Of a stretch of DNA of 64,000 bases, positions 63,101 to 64,000 are shown piece after piece; position 1 is the first letter of the stretch; each line of letters opens with the position of its first letter. The DNA is from Monarcha castaneiventris obscurior (taxonomy: Eukaryota; Chordata; Aves; Passeriformes; Monarchidae). Location: the NCBI GenBank assembly GCA_026261815.1, contig JAMPIT010000379.1:21857001-21921000 (forward strand), in the 5' to 3' direction. A model generated the notes under the pieces. That model ran no database searches, was not told the DNA's origin, and saw nothing but the letters and a program-made list of their open reading frames with translations. The position numbers and the translations under genes are program-made.

Positions 63101-64000
63101 CCACAACTGAATATCAAATTTTAATAAGTTTTAAGCCTAAATGCTTCATTTTGGAATTCAAAACCATCTAATGTGAGGTGAAAAGGAGCCCCCATAAAAA
63201 AAAGGACTTAATTCTTAAAAAAATTTGCAACACAAAATCAAAATAAACTACATCCAACCAACCGACCAAACCCAAAAAACAAATCAAACCCATGAAATAA
63301 GTGTCTTTTGTTCAAAATATTTGCAATATATAATCTCATCCTTGTTGCCTGGTTTCTAACCAATGTCATCTCAACATTCCTCAATTATATTCTTTTATGG
63401 GAGTGGGGGTGGGGAGGAAGAGAGAAGGAAATAGTTTCTTACTCTGAAAAATATGTGAAGGTGATCAGGATAGAATTGCATTTTCATGTTCAGTATTTGT
63501 GGGCTTTTGAAGATTCCCTTTCTAATAAAAATGAGAAGTTTAAGAAACAGAAGCAAATGTGATAACTTAATGTGATGCAGTTGCTCCATTTTTTTTTTCT
63601 TAAGACTACTTCTCAATTACTTGAGTTATGAGAGCTTGACATACTTTCTTGAAAAGGGACTGTGGAGATGATGACATGGCTTAATTTAGATGAAAAAGGA
63701 CCCAGAAGTGCAAGACAGGTACCTGTGGGGAAAAGCAGAAATAAGTGTGGAGGAAAAACATCTGTGGCCACTGTACTCTCTTGCAAGCAAATGATCACTG
63801 TGAGGAGGAAGAGAGGCTTATACATTTAGAGTCTTTCATGCTAGCAATGTTAATGCTTGTATATATTAACACTTCTATCTGAGGGAAATGGAAATAGAAA
63901 TTTGGTTATAAATTGCATCTCTTCTGGAAAGCTGAAATTCGTTGTGCTATCAAAAGAAGAAAAACTCTCAGAAGTGTGTAATGTATTCCTCTAAACCCAT
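57111..64000. other. 5' flank of CNGB3, no gene recognised
   Basis: About 6.9 kb of AT-rich DNA upstream of the candidate promoter. It contains a probable LTR (61901-62606), several poly-A/T runs (near 60197-60230 and 61150-61175) and only short open frames without recognisable protein. In human the neighbour on this side is CNBD1; I found none of its exons here. Confidence 0.7.
61901..62606 (+). mobile_element. Probable endogenous retrovirus LTR
   Basis: Starts TGTGCTGGTTTGAAACCC, an opening typical of songbird LTRs in my recollection, and ends TTTCCCTCA. The flanking 6-mers are TATGCT (61895-61900) and AATGCT (62607-62612), one mismatch, which would suit a 6-bp target duplication. There is no confident TATA box or poly-A signal near the expected places. 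Both the family and the right end are uncertain. Confidence 0.42.

Noticed and set aside
57111..64000. Exons of a head-to-head neighbour such as CNBD1
   Set aside because: I compared the open frames with the remembered protein and saw no similarity.
1..64000. Bacterial-type features, CRISPR arrays, tRNA or rRNA genes
   Set aside because: The window is spliced vertebrate DNA; no regular spaced repeats and no tRNA or rRNA signature were seen by eye.

Overview
This is a vertebrate nuclear window, almost certainly from a bird and probably a songbird. The evidence is large spliced introns, AT-rich intergenic-type DNA, several CR1 LINE tails, and solo LTRs whose ends look like avian endogenous retroviruses. 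The one gene I can support is CNGB3, the beta-3 (cone) subunit of the cyclic-nucleotide-gated photoreceptor channel. It lies on the minus strand from a start codon at 56984 to a 16th coding exon ending at 1904. All 16 exons were placed by hand from splice sites; the phases agree at every junction, giving 1910 coding bases (636 codons plus 2 bases). The C-terminal tail, probably two more exons by comparison with the 18-exon human gene as I recall it, was not found and should lie to the left of the window.

Layout, in gene order (right to left). 57.1-64 kb is 5' flank with one probable LTR (61.9-62.6 kb). A short candidate promoter at 57.0-57.1 kb has a TATAAA and a cluster of TAATC-type homeodomain sites just before exon 1. 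Exons 1-4 (57.0-28.6 kb) encode the hydrophilic, poorly conserved N-terminus, and introns 2 and 3 (9.4 and 15.9 kb) hold most of the transposon debris. Exons 5-6 (27.2-26.2 kb) encode a proline/lysine/glutamate-rich stretch, the pre-S1 segment, S1 and S2. Exons 7-10 (24.4-18.0 kb) encode S3, S4 and S5. Exon 11 (10.9-10.7 kb) encodes the pore and S6. Exons 12-14 encode the C-linker, and exons 14-16 (8.3-1.9 kb) the cyclic-nucleotide-binding domain.

Interspersed elements: CR1 fragments at 15.9, 34.1, 35.7, 40.9, 42.8 and 43.1 kb; a solo LTR at 20.8-21.3 kb with a perfect 5-bp target duplication (AACAT); a 962-bp solo LTR at 49.9-50.8 kb with a perfect 5-bp duplication (GGTAG); an ERVL-like LTR at 47.5-48.1 kb; and probable LTRs at 36.4 and 61.9 kb. 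There are several microsatellites.

The most interesting observations are a non-canonical GC-AG intron in the C-linker (donor at 9366), the compact promoter-like homeodomain cluster, a 23-bp tandem duplication beginning 12 bp inside intron 5 after its splice donor, and a Met in the outer pore at a position where I recall Glu in human CNGB3. I found no RNA gene, CRISPR array, operon or previously undescribed system; the window reads as one ordinary, long, single-gene avian locus.
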